DNA of 64,000 nt from Epinephelus fuscoguttatus (GCF_011397635.1 NC_064766.1:42967600-43031599), one strand, 5' to 3'. Shown: positions 9,434 through 22,442, counted from the stretch's first letter. Notes: generated from the sequence alone by a model not told the origin. Made by a program: numbers and translations.

Positions 9434-12400
9434 CCCATTTAGTGACATGCAGTAGAGCCCAGTTAGTGACATGCAGTAGAGTCCAGTTAGTGACATGCAG
9501 TAGAGCCCAGTTAGTGACATGCAGTAGAGCCCAGTTAGTGACATGCAGTAGAGTCCAGTTAGTGACATGCAGTAGAGCCCAGTTAGTGACATGTAGCAGA
9601 GTCCAGTTAGTGACATGTCCCAGTTAGTGGCATGCAGTAGAGCCCAGTTAGTGACATGCAGTAGAGCCCAGTTAGTGACATGTAGTAGAGTCCAGTTAGT
9701 GACATGTAGCAGAGTCCTGTTAGTGACATGCAGTAGAGCCCAGTTAGTGACATGTAGTAGAGTCCAGTTAGTGACATGTAGCAGAGTCCTGTTACTGACA
9801 TGCAGTAGAGCCCAGTTAGTGACATGCAGTAGAGTCCAGTTAGTGACATGTAGTAGAGTCCAGTTAGTGACATGTAGCAGAGTCCAGTTAGTGACATGCA
9901 GTAGAGCCCAGTTAGTGACATGTAGCAGAGTCCAGTTAGTGACATGCAGTAGAGTCCAGTTAGTGACATGTAGTAGAGTCCAGTTAGTGACACGCAGTAG
10001 AGTCCAGTTAGTGACACGCAGTAGAGTCCAGTTAGCGACATGTAGCAGAGTCCAGTTAGTGACATGTAGTAGAGTCCAGTTAGTGACATGCAGTAGAGCC
10101 CAGTTAGTGACATGCAGTAGAGTCCAGTTAGTGACATGTAGTAGAGTCCAGTTAGTGACATGTAGCAGAGTCCAGTTAGTGACATGTAGTAGAGTCCAGT
10201 TAGTGACATGCAGTAGAGTCCAGTTAGTGACATGTAGTAGAGTCCAGTTAGTGACATGCAGTAGAGCCCAGTTAGTGACATGCAGTAGAGCCCAGTTAGT
10301 GACATGCAGTAGAGTCCAGTTAGTGACATGTAGTAGAGCCCAGTTAGTGACATGCAGTAGAGCCCAGTTAGTGACATGCAGTAGAGTCCAGTTAGTGACA
10401 TGTAGCAGAGTCCAGTTAGTGACATGCAGTAGAGTCCAGTTAGTGACATGCAGTAGAGCCCAGTTAGTGACATGTAGTAGAGCCCAGTTAGTGACATGTA
10501 GTAGAGTCCAGTTAGTGACATGCAGTAGAGTCCAGTTAGTGACATGCAGTAGAGTCCAGTTAGTGACATGTAGTAGAGTCCAGTTAGTGACATGCAGTAG
10601 AGCCCAGTTAGTGACATGCAGTAGAGTCCAGTTAGTGACATGTAGCAGAGTCCAGTTAGTGACATGCAGTAGAGTCCAGTTAGTGACATGTAGCAGAGTC
10701 CAGTTAGTGACATGCAGTAGAGACCAGTTAGTGACATGCAGTAGAGTCCAGTTAGTGACATGTAGCAGAGTCCAGTTAGTGACATGCAGTAGAGCCCAGT
10801 TAGTGACATGCAGTAGAGCCCAGTTAGTGACATGTAGTAGAGTCCAGTTAGTGACATGCAGTTGAGCCCAGTTAGTGACATGTAGTAGAGTCCAGTTAGT
10901 GACATGCAGTTGAGCCCAGTTAGTGACATGCAGTAGAGCCCAGTTAGTGACATGTAGTAGAGTCCAGTTAGTGACATGCAGTAGAGCCCAGTTAGTGACA
11001 TGCAGTAGAGCCCAGTTAGTGACATGCAGTTGAGCCCAGTTAGTGACATGCAGTAGAGTCCAGTTAGTGACATGCAGTAGAGTCCAGTTAGTGACATGCA
11101 GTTGAGCCCAGTTAGTGACATGCAGTAGAGTCCAGTTAGTGACATGCAGTAGAGACCAGTTAGTGACATGCAGTAGAGTCCAGTTAGTGACATGCAGTAG
11201 AGTCCAGTTAGTGACATGCAGTAGAGTCCAGTTAGTGACATGCAGTAGAGCCCAGTTAGTGACATGCAGTTGAGCCCAGTTAGTGACATGTAGTAGAGTC
11301 CAGTTAGTGACATGCAGTTGAGCCCAGTTAGTGACATGCAGTAGAGCCCAGTTAGTGACATGTAGTAGAGTCCAGTTAGTGACATGCAGTAGAGCCCAGT
11401 TAGTGACATGCAGTTGAGCCCAGTTAGTGACATGCAGTTGAGCCCAGTTAGTGACATGCAGTAGAGTCCAGTTAGTGACATGCAGTAGAGTCCAGTTAGT
11501 GACATGCAGTAGAGCCCAGTTAGTGACATGCAGTAGAGCCCAGTTAGTGACATGCAGTAGAGTCCAGTTAGTGACATGCAGTAGAGTCCAGTTAGTGACA
11601 TGCAGTAGAGTCCAGTTAGTGACATGCAGTAGAGTCCAGTTAGTGACATGTAGTAGAGCCCAGTTAGTGACATGCAGTTGAGCCCAGTTAGTGACATGCA
11701 GTTGAGCCCAGTTAGTGACATGCAGTAGAGTCCAGTTAGTGACATGCAGTAGAGTCCAGTTAGTGACATGCAGTAGAGCCCAGTTAGTGACATGCAGTAG
11801 AGTCCAGTTAGTGACATGCAGTAGAGACCAGTTAGTGACATGCAGTAGAGTCCAGTTAGTGACATGTAGCAGAGTCCAGTTAGTGACATGCAGTAGAGAC
11901 CAGTTAGTGACATGCAGTAGAGTCCAGTTAGTGACATGTAGCAGAGTCCAGTTAGTGACATGCAGTAGAGTCCAGTTAGTGACATGCAGTAGAGACCAGT
12001 TAGTGACATGCAGTAGAGTCCAGTTAGTGACATGCAGTAGAGCCCAGTTAGTGACATGTAGTAGAGTCCAGTTAGTGACATGCAGTTGAGCCCAGTTAGT
12101 GACATGTAGTAGAGTCCAGTTAGTGACATGCAGTTGAGACGAGTTAGTGACATGATGTAGAGGCCTGTTAGTGACATGTAGTAGAGTCCAGTTAGTGACA
12201 TGCAGTCCAGTTAGTGACATGCAGTAGAGCCCAGTTAGTGACATGCAGTAGAGCCCAGTTAGTGACATGCAGTAGAGTCCAGTTAGTGACATGCAGTAGA
12301 GTCCAGTTAGTGACATGCAGTAGAGCCCAGTTAGTGACATGTAGCAGAGTCCAGTTAGTGACATGCAGTAGAGTCCAGTTAGTGACATGTAGTAGAGTCC

Positions 12401-15400
12401 AGTTAGTGACACGCAGTAGAGTCCAGTTAGTGACACGCAGTAGAGTCCAGTTAGCGACATGTAGCAGAGTCCAGTTAGTGACATGTAGTAGAGTCCAGTT
12501 AGTGACATGCAGTAGAGCCCAGTTAGTGACATGCAGTAGAGTCCAGTTAGTGACATGTAGTAGAGTCCAGTTAGTGACATGTAGTAGAGTCCAGTTAGTG
12601 ACATGTAGCAGAGTCCAGTTAGTGACATGCAGTAGAGCCCAGTTAGTGACATGTAGTAGAGTCCAGTTAGTGACATGCAGTAGAGTCCAGTTAGTGACAT
12701 GTAGTAGAGTCCAGTTAGTGACATGTAGCAGAGTCCAGTTAGTGACATGTAGTAGAGTCCAGTTAGTGACATGCAGTAGAGCCCAGTTAGTGACATGTAG
12801 TAGAGTCCAGTTAGTGACATGCAGTAGAGCCCAGTTAGTGACATGTAGTAGAGCCCAGTTAGTGACATGTAGTAGAGTCCAGTTAGTGACATGTAGCAGA
12901 GTCCAGTTAGTGACATGTAGTAGAGTCCAGTTAGTGACATGCAGTAGAGCCCAGTTAGTGACATGTAGTAGAGTCCAGTTAGTGACATGTAGTAGAGTCC
13001 AGTTAGTGACATGTAGCAGAGTCCAGTTAGTGACATGTAGTAGAGTCCAGTTAGTGACATGCAGTAGAGCCCAGTTAGTGACATGCAGTAGAGCCCAGTT
13101 AGTGACATGTAGTAGAGTCCAGTTAGTGACATGCAGTAGAGCCCAGTTAGTGACATGCAGTAGAGTCCAGTTAGTGACATGTAGCAGAGTCCAGTTAGTG
13201 ACATGCAGTAGAGTCCAGTTAGTGACATGTAGCAGAGTCCAGTTAGTGACATGCAGTAGAGACCAGTTAGTGACATGCAGTAGAGTCCAGTTAGTGACAT
13301 GTAGCAGAGTCCAGTTAGTGACATGCAGTAGAGCCCAGTTAGTGACATGCAGTAGAGTCCAGTTAGTGACATGTAGTAGAGTCCAGTTAGTGACATGCAG
13401 TTGAGCCCAGTTAGTGACATGTAGTAGAGTCCAGTTAGTGACATGCAGTTGAGCCCAGTTAGTGACATGCAGTAGAGCCCAGTTAGTGACATGTAGTAGA
13501 GTCCAGTTAGTGACATGCAGTTGAGCCCAGTTAGTGACATGTAGTAGAGTCCAGTTAGTGACATGCAGTTGAGCCCAGTTAGTGACATGCAGTTGAGCCC
13601 AGTTAGTGACATGCAGTAGAGTCCAGTTAGTGACATGCAGTAGAGTCCAGTTAGTGACATGCAGTTGAGCCCAGTTAGTGACATGCAGTAGAGTCCAGTT
13701 AGTGACATGCAGTAGAGCCCAGTTAGTAACATGTAGCAGAGTCCAGTTAGTGACATGCAGTAGAGTCCAGTTAGTGACATGTAGTAGAGCCCAGTTAGTG
13801 ACATGCAGTAGAGTCCAGTTAGTGACATGTAGCAGAGTCCAGTTAGTGACATGCAGTAGAGTCCAGTTAGTGACATGTAGAGTCCAGTTAGTGACATGCA
13901 GTAGAGACCAGTTAGTGACATGCAGTAGAGTCCAGTTAGTGACATGTAGCAGAGTCCAGTTAGTGACATGCAGTAGAGTCCAGTTAGTGACATGTAGCAG
14001 AGTCCAGTTAGTGACATGCAGTAGAGTCCAGTTAGTGACATGTAGCAGAGTCCAGTTAGTGACATGCAGTAGAGCCCAGTTAGTGACATGCAGTAGAGTC
14101 CAGTTAGTGACATGTAGTAGAGTCCAGTTAGTGACATGCAGTTGAGTCCAGTTAGTGACATGTAGTAGAGTCCAGTTAGTGACATGCAGTAGAGTCCAGT
14201 TAGTGACATGCAGAGTCCAGTTAGTGACATGCAGTAGAGCCCAGTTAGTGACATGCAGTAGAGCCCAGTTAGTGACATGTAGTAGAGTCCAGTTAGTGAC
14301 ATGCAGTTGAGCCCAGTTAGTGACATGCAGTTGAGCCCAGTTAGTGACATGCAGTAGAGTCCAGTTAGTGACATGCAGTAGAGTCCAGTTAGTGACATGC
14401 AGTTGAGCCCAGTTAGTGACATGTAGTAGAGTCCAGTTAGTGACATGCAGTAGCTCCCCAGTTAGTGACATGCAGTAGAGTCCAGTTAGTGACATGTAGC
14501 AGAGTCCAGTTAGTGACATGCAGTAGAGTCCAGTTAGTGACATGTAGCAGAGTCCAGTTAGTGACATGCAGTAGAGACCAGTTAGTGACATGCAGTAGAG
14601 TCCAGTTAGTGACATGTAGCAGAGTCCAGTTAGTGACATGCAGTAGAGCCCAGTTAGTGACATGCAGTAGAGCCCAGTTAGTGACATGTAGTAGAGTCCA
14701 GTTAGTGACATGCAGTTGAGCCCAGTTAGTGACATGTAGTAGAGTCCAGTTAGTGACATGCAGTTGAGCCCAGTTAGTGACATGTAGTAGAGCCCAGTTA
14801 GTGACATGCAGTAGAGTCCAGTTAGTGACATGCAGTAGAGTCCAGTTAGTGACATGTAGCAGAGTCCAGTTAGTGACATGTAGCAGAGTCCAGTTAGTGA
14901 CATGTAGTAGAGTCCAGTTAGTGACATGCAGTAGAGCCTAGTTAGTGACATGTAGTAGAGTCCAGTTAGTGACATGCAGTAGAGTCCAGTTAGTGACATG
15001 CAGTAGAGTCCAGTTAGTGACATGTAGCAGAGTCCAGTTAGTGACATGCAGTAGAGTCCAGTTAGTGACATGCAGTAGAGCCCAGTTAGTGACATGCAGT
15101 AGAGCCCAGTTAGTGACATGTAGTAGAGTCCAGTTAGTGACATGCAGTAGAGTCCAGTTAGTGACATGTAGTAGAGTCCAGTTAGTGACATGCAGTTGAG
15201 CCCAGTTAGTGACATGTAGTAGAGCCCAGTTAGTGACATGCAGTAGAGTCCAGTTAGTGACATGCAGTAGAGTCCAGTTAGTGACATGTAGCAGAGTCCA
15301 GTTAGTGACATGTAGCAGAGTCCAGTTAGTGACATGTAGTAGAGTCCAGTTTGTGACATGCAGTAGAGTCCAGTTAGTGACATGTAGCAGAGTCCAGTTA

Positions 15401-18400
15401 GTGACATGCAGTAGAGACCAGTTAGTGACATGCAGTAGAGTCCAGTTAGTGACATGTAGCAGAGTCCAGTTAGTGACATGCAGTAGAGCCCAGTTAGTGA
15501 CATGCAGTAGAGCCCAGTTAGTGACATGTAGTAGAGTCCAGTTAGTGACATGCAGTTGAGCCCAGTTAGTGACATGTAGTAGAGTCCAGTTAGTGACATG
15601 CAGTTGAGCCCAGTTAGTGACATGCAGTAGAGCCCAGTTAGTGACATGCAGTAGAGTCCAGTTAGTGACATGCAGTAGAGTCCAGTTAGTGACATGTAGC
15701 AGAGTCCAGTTAGTGACATGTAGCAGAGTCCAGTTAGTGACATGCAGTAGAGTCCAGTTAGTGACATGCAGTAGAGCCCAGTTAGTGACATGCAGTAGAG
15801 TCCAGTTAGTGACATGCAGTAGAGTCCAGTTAGTGACATGTAGTAGAGTCCAGTTAGTGACATGTAGCAGAGTCCAGTTAGTGACATGCAGTAGAGTCCA
15901 GTTAGTGACATGCAGTAGAGCCCAGTTAGTGACATGCAGTAGAGACCAGTTAGTGACATGCAGTAGAGTCCAGTTAGTGACATGCAGTAGAGCCCAGTTA
16001 GTGACATGTAGTAGAGTCCAGTTAGTGACATGTAGCAGAGTCCAGTTAGTGACATGTAGTAGAGTCCAGTTAGTGACATGCAGTAGAGCCCAGTTAGTGA
16101 CATGTAGTAGAGTCCAGTTAGTGACATGTAGTAGAGTCCAATTAGTGACATGTAGTAGAGTCCAGTTAGTGACATGTAGCAGAGTCCAGTTAGTGACATG
16201 TAGTAGAGTCCAGTTAGTGACATGCAGTAGAGCCCAGTTAGTGACATGCAGTAGAGCCCAGTTAGTGACATGTAGTAGAGTCCAGTTAGTGACATGCAGT
16301 AGAGCCCAGTTAGTGACATGCAGTAGAGTCCAGTTAGTGACATGTAGCAGAGTCCAGTTAGTGACATGCAGTAGAGTCCAGTTAGTGACATGTAGCAGAG
16401 TCCAGTTAGTGACATGCAGTAGAGACCAGTTAGTGACATGCAGTAGAGTCCAGTTAGTGACATGTAGCAGAGTCCAGTTAGTGACATGCAGTAGAGCCCA
16501 GTTAGTGACATGTAGTAGAGTCCAGTTAGTGACATGCAGTTGAGCCCAGTTAGTGACATGCAGTAGAGCCCAGTTAGTGACATGTAGTAGAGTCCAGTTA
16601 GTGACATGCAGTTGAGCCCAGTTAGTGACATGTAGTAGAGTCCAGTTAGTGACATGCAGTTGAGCCCCAGTTAGTGACATGCAGTTGAGCCCAGTTAGTG
16701 ACATGCAGTAGAGTCCAGTTAGTGACATGCAGAGTCCAGTTAGTGACATGCAGTTGAGCCCAGTTAGTGACATGCAGTAGAGTCCAGTTAGTGACATGCA
16801 GTAGAGCCAGTTAGTGACATGCAGAGTCCAGTTAGTGACATGCAGTAGAGTCCAGTTAGTGACATGTAGTAGAGCCCAGTTAGTGACATGCAGTAGAGTC
16901 CAGTTAGTGACATGTAGCAGAGTCCAGTTAGTGACATGCAGTAGAGTCCAGTTAGTGACATGTAGCAGAGTCCAGTTAGTGACATGCAGTAGAGACCAGT
17001 TAGTGACATGCAGTAGAGTCCAGTTAGTGACATGTAGCAGAGTCCAGTTAGTGACATGCAGTAGAGTCCAGTTAGTGACATGTAGCAGAGTCCAGTTAGT
17101 GACATGCAGTAGAGACCAGTTAGTGACATGTAGAAGAGTCCAGTTAGTGACATGCAGTAGAGCCCAGTTAGTGACATGCAGTAGAGACCAGTTAGTGACA
17201 TGTAGTAGAGTCCAGTTAGTGACATGCAGTTGAGCCCAGTTAGTGACATGTAGTAGAGTCCAGTTAGTGACATGCAGTTGAGCCCAGTTAGTGACATGCA
17301 GTAGAGCCCAGTTAGTGACATGTAGTAGAGTCCAGTTAGTGACATGCAGTTGAGCCCAGTTAGTGACATGCAGTTGAGCCCAGTTAGTGACATGCAGTAG
17401 AGCCCAGTTAGTGACATGCAGTTGAGCCCAGTTAGTGACATGCAGTAGAGTCCAGTTAGTGACATGCAGTAGAGCCCAGTTAGTGACATGCAGTAGAGTC
17501 CAGTTAGTGACATGTAGCAGAGTCCAGTTAGTGACATGCAGTAGAGTCCAGTTAGTGACATGTAGCAGAGTCCAGTTAGTGACATGCAGTAGAGACCAGT
17601 TAGTGACATGCAGTAGAGTCCAGTTAGTGACATGTAGCAGAGTCCAGTTAGTGACATGCAGTAGAGCCCAGTTAGTGACATGCAGTAGAGTCCAGTTAGT
17701 GACATGTAGTAGAGTCCAGTTAGTGACATGCAGTTGAGCCCAGTTAGTGACATGTAGTAGAGTCCAGTTAGTGACATGCAGTTGAGCCCAGTTAGTGACA
17801 TGCAGTTGAGCCCAGTTAGTGACATGCAGTTGAGCCCAGCTAGTGACATGCAGTAGAGTCCAGTTAGTGACATGCAGTAGAGTCCAGTTAGTGACATGCA
17901 GTTGAGCCCAGTTAGTGACATGCAGTTGAGTCCAGTTAGTGACATGCAGTTGAGCCCAGTTAGTGACATGTAGTAGAGCCCAGTTAGTGACATGCAGTAG
18001 AGTCCAGTTAGTGACATGCAGTAGAGTCCAGTTAGTGACATGTAGCAGAGTCCAGTTAGTGACATGCAGTAGAGCCCAGTTAGTGTCATGCAATTGAGCC
18101 CAGTTAGTGACATGCAGTTGAGCCCAGTTAGTGACATGCAGTAGAGTCCAGTTAGTGACATGCAGTAGAGTCCAGTTAGTGACATGCAGTAGAGGCCAGT
18201 TAGTGACATGCAGTAGAGTCCAGTTAGTGACATGTAGTAGAGCCCAGTTAGTGACATGCAGTAGAGCCCAGTTAGTGACATGCAGTAGAGCCCAGTTAGT
18301 GTCATGCAGTTGAGCCCAGTTAGTGACATGCAGTTGAGCCCAGTTAGTGACATGCAGTAGAGTCCAGTTAGTGACATGCAGTAGAGCCCAGTTAGTGTCA

Positions 18401-18567
18401 TGCAATTGAGCCCAGTTAGTGACATGCAGTAGAGCCCAGTTAGTGTCATGCAGTAGAGTCCAGTTAGTGACATGTAGTAGAGCCCAGTTAGTGACATGCA
18501 GTAGAGCCCAGTTAGTGACATGTAGTAGAGCCCAGTTAGTGACATGCAGTTGAGCCCGACATGCAGT
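9434..18567. repeat. 24-bp minisatellite, about 380 copies
   Basis: Units of 24 bp with the core CCAGTTAGTGACATG and the variants CAGTAGA, TAGTAGA, TAGCAGA and CAGTTGA, then GTC, GCC or GAC. It joins the 27-bp array with no spacer. Shortened units (loss of 3 or 6 bp) occur near 12203, 13880, 14210 and 16730 and shift register. Rare variants (two CACGCAG units followed by GCGACATG) occur at about 9991-10040 and again at 12410-12460, showing a large internal duplication. Very long minus-strand frames are a by-product of the eight-codon unit. Confidence 0.97.
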
Positions 18568-18879
18568 GCCCCTCCTCCCTACTTTTCAAATTCTGGACCT
18601 CACTAATTTCTAAACCATTGCTATGGCCACGGTGCTATGATGCACACTAAATCCTGACTGAAATTCATCAGTTCCCCAGTGGGACCAGTGGAATCAGTGT
18701 GTGCTGTGGTGTATAAATATTGCCTCAGTGAATGTTTCCGGCGTCTCTCAGGTGAATGAACTCGGACTGTTTATCGTGTCGCCTGAACAAACTGATCTGA
18801 GTTCAGATTGAACCTGTAGTGACCTCTGAGATTGTGGAGCTGACGTGTGGTCGGGTTCATGTCCGTTCACAGGCTGAGG

Positions 18880-18935
<56 letters not shown>

Positions 18936-18940
18936 ACACA
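18568..18940. other. Spacer and (CA)n
   Basis: Short unique sequence after the 24-bp array, then a long (CA)n tract at about 18883-18940. No gene is seen. Confidence 0.5.
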
Positions 18941-19122
18941 CACATTCTGTGGTTTATTAATTACCTGACGTCAGATTTAAAAACTGGTGGTGAATAAATC
19001 ACTGAATGATTTTGCAGTGATGTTTTCAGGCTGAAAGGTTCATAAAGACAACATCACAACAGCTGAGTTGCAACCAGTCAGTGTCTAGATCTGTGTTGTT
19101 CAGTTAATCATAAGTGTGTGTG
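18941..19122 (+). repeat. Right copy of direct repeat flanking the 27/24-bp arrays
   Basis: Matches 7634-7815 in the same orientation with no net length change. It is followed by (TG)n at about 19113-19155. Confidence 0.85.
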
Positions 19123-19402
19123 TGTGTGTGTGCGTGTGTGTGTGCATGTGTGTGTGATGTCTGGATTAACGTCCAATGAACCTCATATCAACAATAATCA
19201 ACTGACCGGTTGAGAACCACACAACGAACTGACAATTCTTTGATGGAAACTGGATTTGAGAGTTGGAAGCATCCACAATTATTATTCTTATTCTTATTAA
19301 TATTACTATTATTATTCCCACTTTGTGCCATTTAACAGTTTCCAATTCTTTCAACATAAAAACATCAAAAACATTCAGTTAAATCAGGACCAGCGTGATG
19401 CA

Positions 19403-19770
19403 GCCCTTCTGTGTGGAGTTTGCATGTTCCCCCCGTGTCAGCGTGGGTTTCCTCCAGGTGCTCTGACATGTTCTCCCTGTGTCAGTGTGGGTTTCCTCCA
19501 GGTGCTCTGACATGTTCTCCCCGTGTCAGCGTGGGTTTCCTCCAGGTGCTCCAGCTTCCTCCCACAGTCCAAAGACATGCAGGTTAATTGGTGACTCTAA
19601 ATTGTCCGTAGGTGTGAATGTGAGTGTGAATGGTTGTCTGTCTCTATGTGTCAGTCCTGTGATAGTCTGGCGACCTGTCCAGGGTGAACCCTGCCTCTCA
19701 CCCAGTGTCAGCTGGGATAGGCTCCAGCCCCCTGTGACCTCCACAGGATAAGCGGTTAGAAAATGGATGG
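19403..19770 (+). mobile_element. 5'-truncated SINE copy 3
   Basis: Same family as 4422-4789, but lacking the tRNA-like head: it begins at CCCTTCTGTGTGGAG. The 44-bp module starting TGTTC is present three times (19425, 19469, 19513), against two in copy 1 and one in copy 2. It ends in ATGGATGGATG followed by (AAT)n to about 19812. Confidence 0.9.
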
Positions 19771-19774
19771 ATGC

Positions 19775-19812
<38 letters not shown>

Positions 19813-19814
<2 letters not shown>

Positions 19815-22378
19815 GTCCATACCCACTGAGTGCACAGTTGCCCACATACAGTGTCACATGGTGTGTGTTTGGGATACAGGTCATAGAAAATTGCAGATTA
19901 AATAGTCAACTGAACCCATTAAGAAGAGCAATGTATTCAGACAGAGTGTTTATGAATTTGATAGTGCGATTGCTTTATTGAAAGTACAGTAGCACCATTG
20001 CCAATAGTGGGATAGTTAGTGGGCTAAAACTGTACATTAGTAGTTGAGGTAGCACGCTGAAAGGCAGATAGTTAAAGTGTTTATATGTTGTATTGACTTA
20101 AAAGTGGGGAGCACTGGTAGTTCACATGGCAAAGGTGCGGCTAGCCCTTTTTGCAGCAGCATACCATACCATGACTTAGTCATACCAAAAATTAGAAAAA
20201 AATCCCCAACATTCAGCCACACTGGGAACCACAGTGATTGGTCGCATTTTAGCCCCTTTTTTGCATGGTGATTGGTGAAACCTTTGAGATGTTACACACC
20301 TTTATGTGATGAGCCACGCCCTCCGCAATATTCATTGCCTTATAGAAGCTCAGTTTTAGTAAGTTTTCCAACTTTTGCCAAGAAGGAACTTTAGATATTG
20401 GTCCCTAGATTATGTTCACCCAGTTTCATGCAGATCGCTTAAACTTCCCAGGAAGAGATCCATTTGAAGTGTTTTTCAAAAAATTCATAATGGTTGCAGC
20501 CGGAGGTTGTCTCCCTCCTTGCCACTATTCGGCACTGTGTTTGCTTTCCAACCACCGTGATTGCGGGGCGGTGCCATGCGCACCGTTATATTCAGGTGTG
20601 AGGCCGCGACCCGTCCTCTCTTCCGCTCCTCACTTGCTCCCGTGGTGGCTGTGGCGTGGCGTGTCAGCGTTGTTTGGCGTGCCACGTTTGTTTGGTGCAG
20701 CCGTCCCGTGTTTGTGACCGCCGTTGAGGCACACAAATCTTCTCTACCCTGGTAAGCATCTGCGGTCTTCTCCTTTTGCTCTGTATGTGCGTAATGCGCA
20801 GTTTGGTCACACACTCTCCACTCCTTGCAGCGCAGCTGACTGCTTGGTCCGGGGGAGGCGGGAATGGCTCGCTGGAGCCTCGCTGTGTTCAGCTACTGGT
20901 CCGCTCTGGTATGTTGTCCGCACGTTGTCTGCCTGTTCATTTTCAACTGTTGCTTGGCTCCCTGCTGATCACTCTCTTGTGCGTAATTCTCAGGCCGTGT
21001 GTGTTTAAAGCTGCGTCCTGTGAGGCTCGCATCCGCTGGTTGTCTATGTTCGCTGTGCATGCCTGGCACCCCTGGTATGTATTAATTTGGTTTCTTAAGT
21101 TAGTTTCTATTCATTTAATTAATTTACTAAATATTAGGTTTTGTTTCTGTTTCTTTTTTTTAGTGGCCTGTAACTCTGGCCATCACTGACCATCACTCCT
21201 GGAGCTGCGTTGCTGTTTTGGTTTTTATGTTCTAATTCTGTTTTGGTTATTCTGTTTTGGCTTTTCTGGTTTTGGTTCTTTTCTTTCTTTTCTTTCCTCT
21301 TCATTTTGGTGTTTGGTTTCCTGTTTAAAATTTGTTTGTTTTTTTTTGTATTTGTTTGGTGTGGGGCGGACTACGCTTTGGCCCGACGCGGCTGGTTGCC
21401 GCCTGGACCTACTGACTGAGGTCCCATTGATTTAAGGGCTGTGCTGGGGCCTACATGATTGCCCCTGCCACCAACCATGATCTCTTTATTTTAAACCTTG
21501 TGTTAATTTGTTTCATTCGTGTTTCTTTGGTGGTTCTTTTCAATTAGTTCAGTAATTTTCTTTATCTTTTGGGTTATTAATTGTGATAAATTGATTTAAT
21601 TATTCATATTTTCTTGTATTGGATTTCAGTTGGGTTAAATTAGGTTCATTAAATTACGGTTCTTTTGTAATTTTTATTAGTTAGTCCACACCAATTTTTG
21701 TTTAGTCCTTGGGCATGTTTTATTAATCCTTGTTCTCTTTTTTTGTTCAGGTGCTGGTGGCTGACGGCGGCAGTTTGACCCCTGGTGGTGGTGCATTCTT
21801 CACAAACCCCCTCCCTTTTTTGTTGTGTGTGTGTGCAGTGTCACGGGTGGTTTATTTTGAGGATCCCTTCTCCCTTTTTGGTTTCTGCCGCATGGTAAGC
21901 CCCAGCCCTGACCTTATTCCCCTCCCCTGTCCAAGTGCCTATTTTATATTATGTGTGGTGTGTGACATATTGTTTCTTTTCTTTTGTATAATTTAGTTTA
22001 ATAAAGTTTGTTTGTTTTTAAAATTACAAACCGTCTCGCCCCAGTCGTTTACGAATCTGTGTGACCTGATCTAGTTAAAATCTTAGTCTAGTATTTCCTG
22101 GGGTGCAATTGCAATTCCCCAGGTGGCGTTGTCGGACACCTGAATCTTGATACTGATATTTAACCCCCCCCCCCCCACCCCCACCCCCCCCACCCCCAAC
22201 TCGCCACATGGTGGAAAATCTATATTTGCGGAAGTTATGGGTTCCTCATGAGGAGAGGTATCATGCCCCCCCTTTGGCCAATTGATGTAATATTGCTTCA
22301 TCGGCATCCTCCCATGACCCTCTACCACTGTGCCAAATTTCACATGGATTGACCAAGTCAGTGAGGAGAAAAACGTGG
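19813..22378 (-). mobile_element. Unclassified interspersed repeat, copy 1, carrying an insertion
   Basis: Its two ends match, in reverse orientation, the copy at 30171-30633: TAGTCCATACCCA at one end and GAGGAGAAAAACGTGG followed by (CA)n at the other. Compared with that copy it holds about 475 bp more after GTTTGGGATACAG (the other copy appears internally deleted) and a separate 1.7-kb insertion at 20495-22208. No coding frame is recognised. The class is unknown. Confidence 0.7.
20495..22208. mobile_element. LTR-retroelement-like insertion (possible long solo LTR)
   Basis: The insertion into the interspersed repeat starts TGCAGCCGG and ends CTCGCCACA, between two copies of TGGT (20491-20494 and 22209-22212). 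TG...CA ends with a 4-bp duplication are the pattern left by retroviral-type integrases. The inside is T-rich, with a polyadenylation-like AATAAAG at about 22000 and exon-like words (GGTAAGC at about 20753 and 21893). No gag or pol reading frame is present. It could be an unusually long solo LTR or a deleted element. Confidence 0.45.
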
Positions 22379-22380
22379 AA

Positions 22381-22386
<6 letters not shown>

Positions 22387-22438
<52 letters not shown>
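22387..22438. repeat. (CA)n tract
   Basis: Near-perfect CA dinucleotide run directly after the interspersed repeat. Copy 2 has the same tract at its matching end, so it may be the element's tail. Confidence 0.9.

Positions 22439-22442
<4 letters not shown>

Noticed and set aside
8087..18545. Very long minus-strand open frames of up to about 2100 codons across the 27- and 24-bp arrays
   Set aside because: They exist only because the units are multiples of three without stops. Register breaks switch the peptide repeat mid-frame, and there is no gene-like start, domain or end.
9434..18567. CRISPR-like array
   Set aside because: Units are adjacent with no unique spacers, the genome is a vertebrate, and no cas genes exist. 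It is a simple minisatellite.
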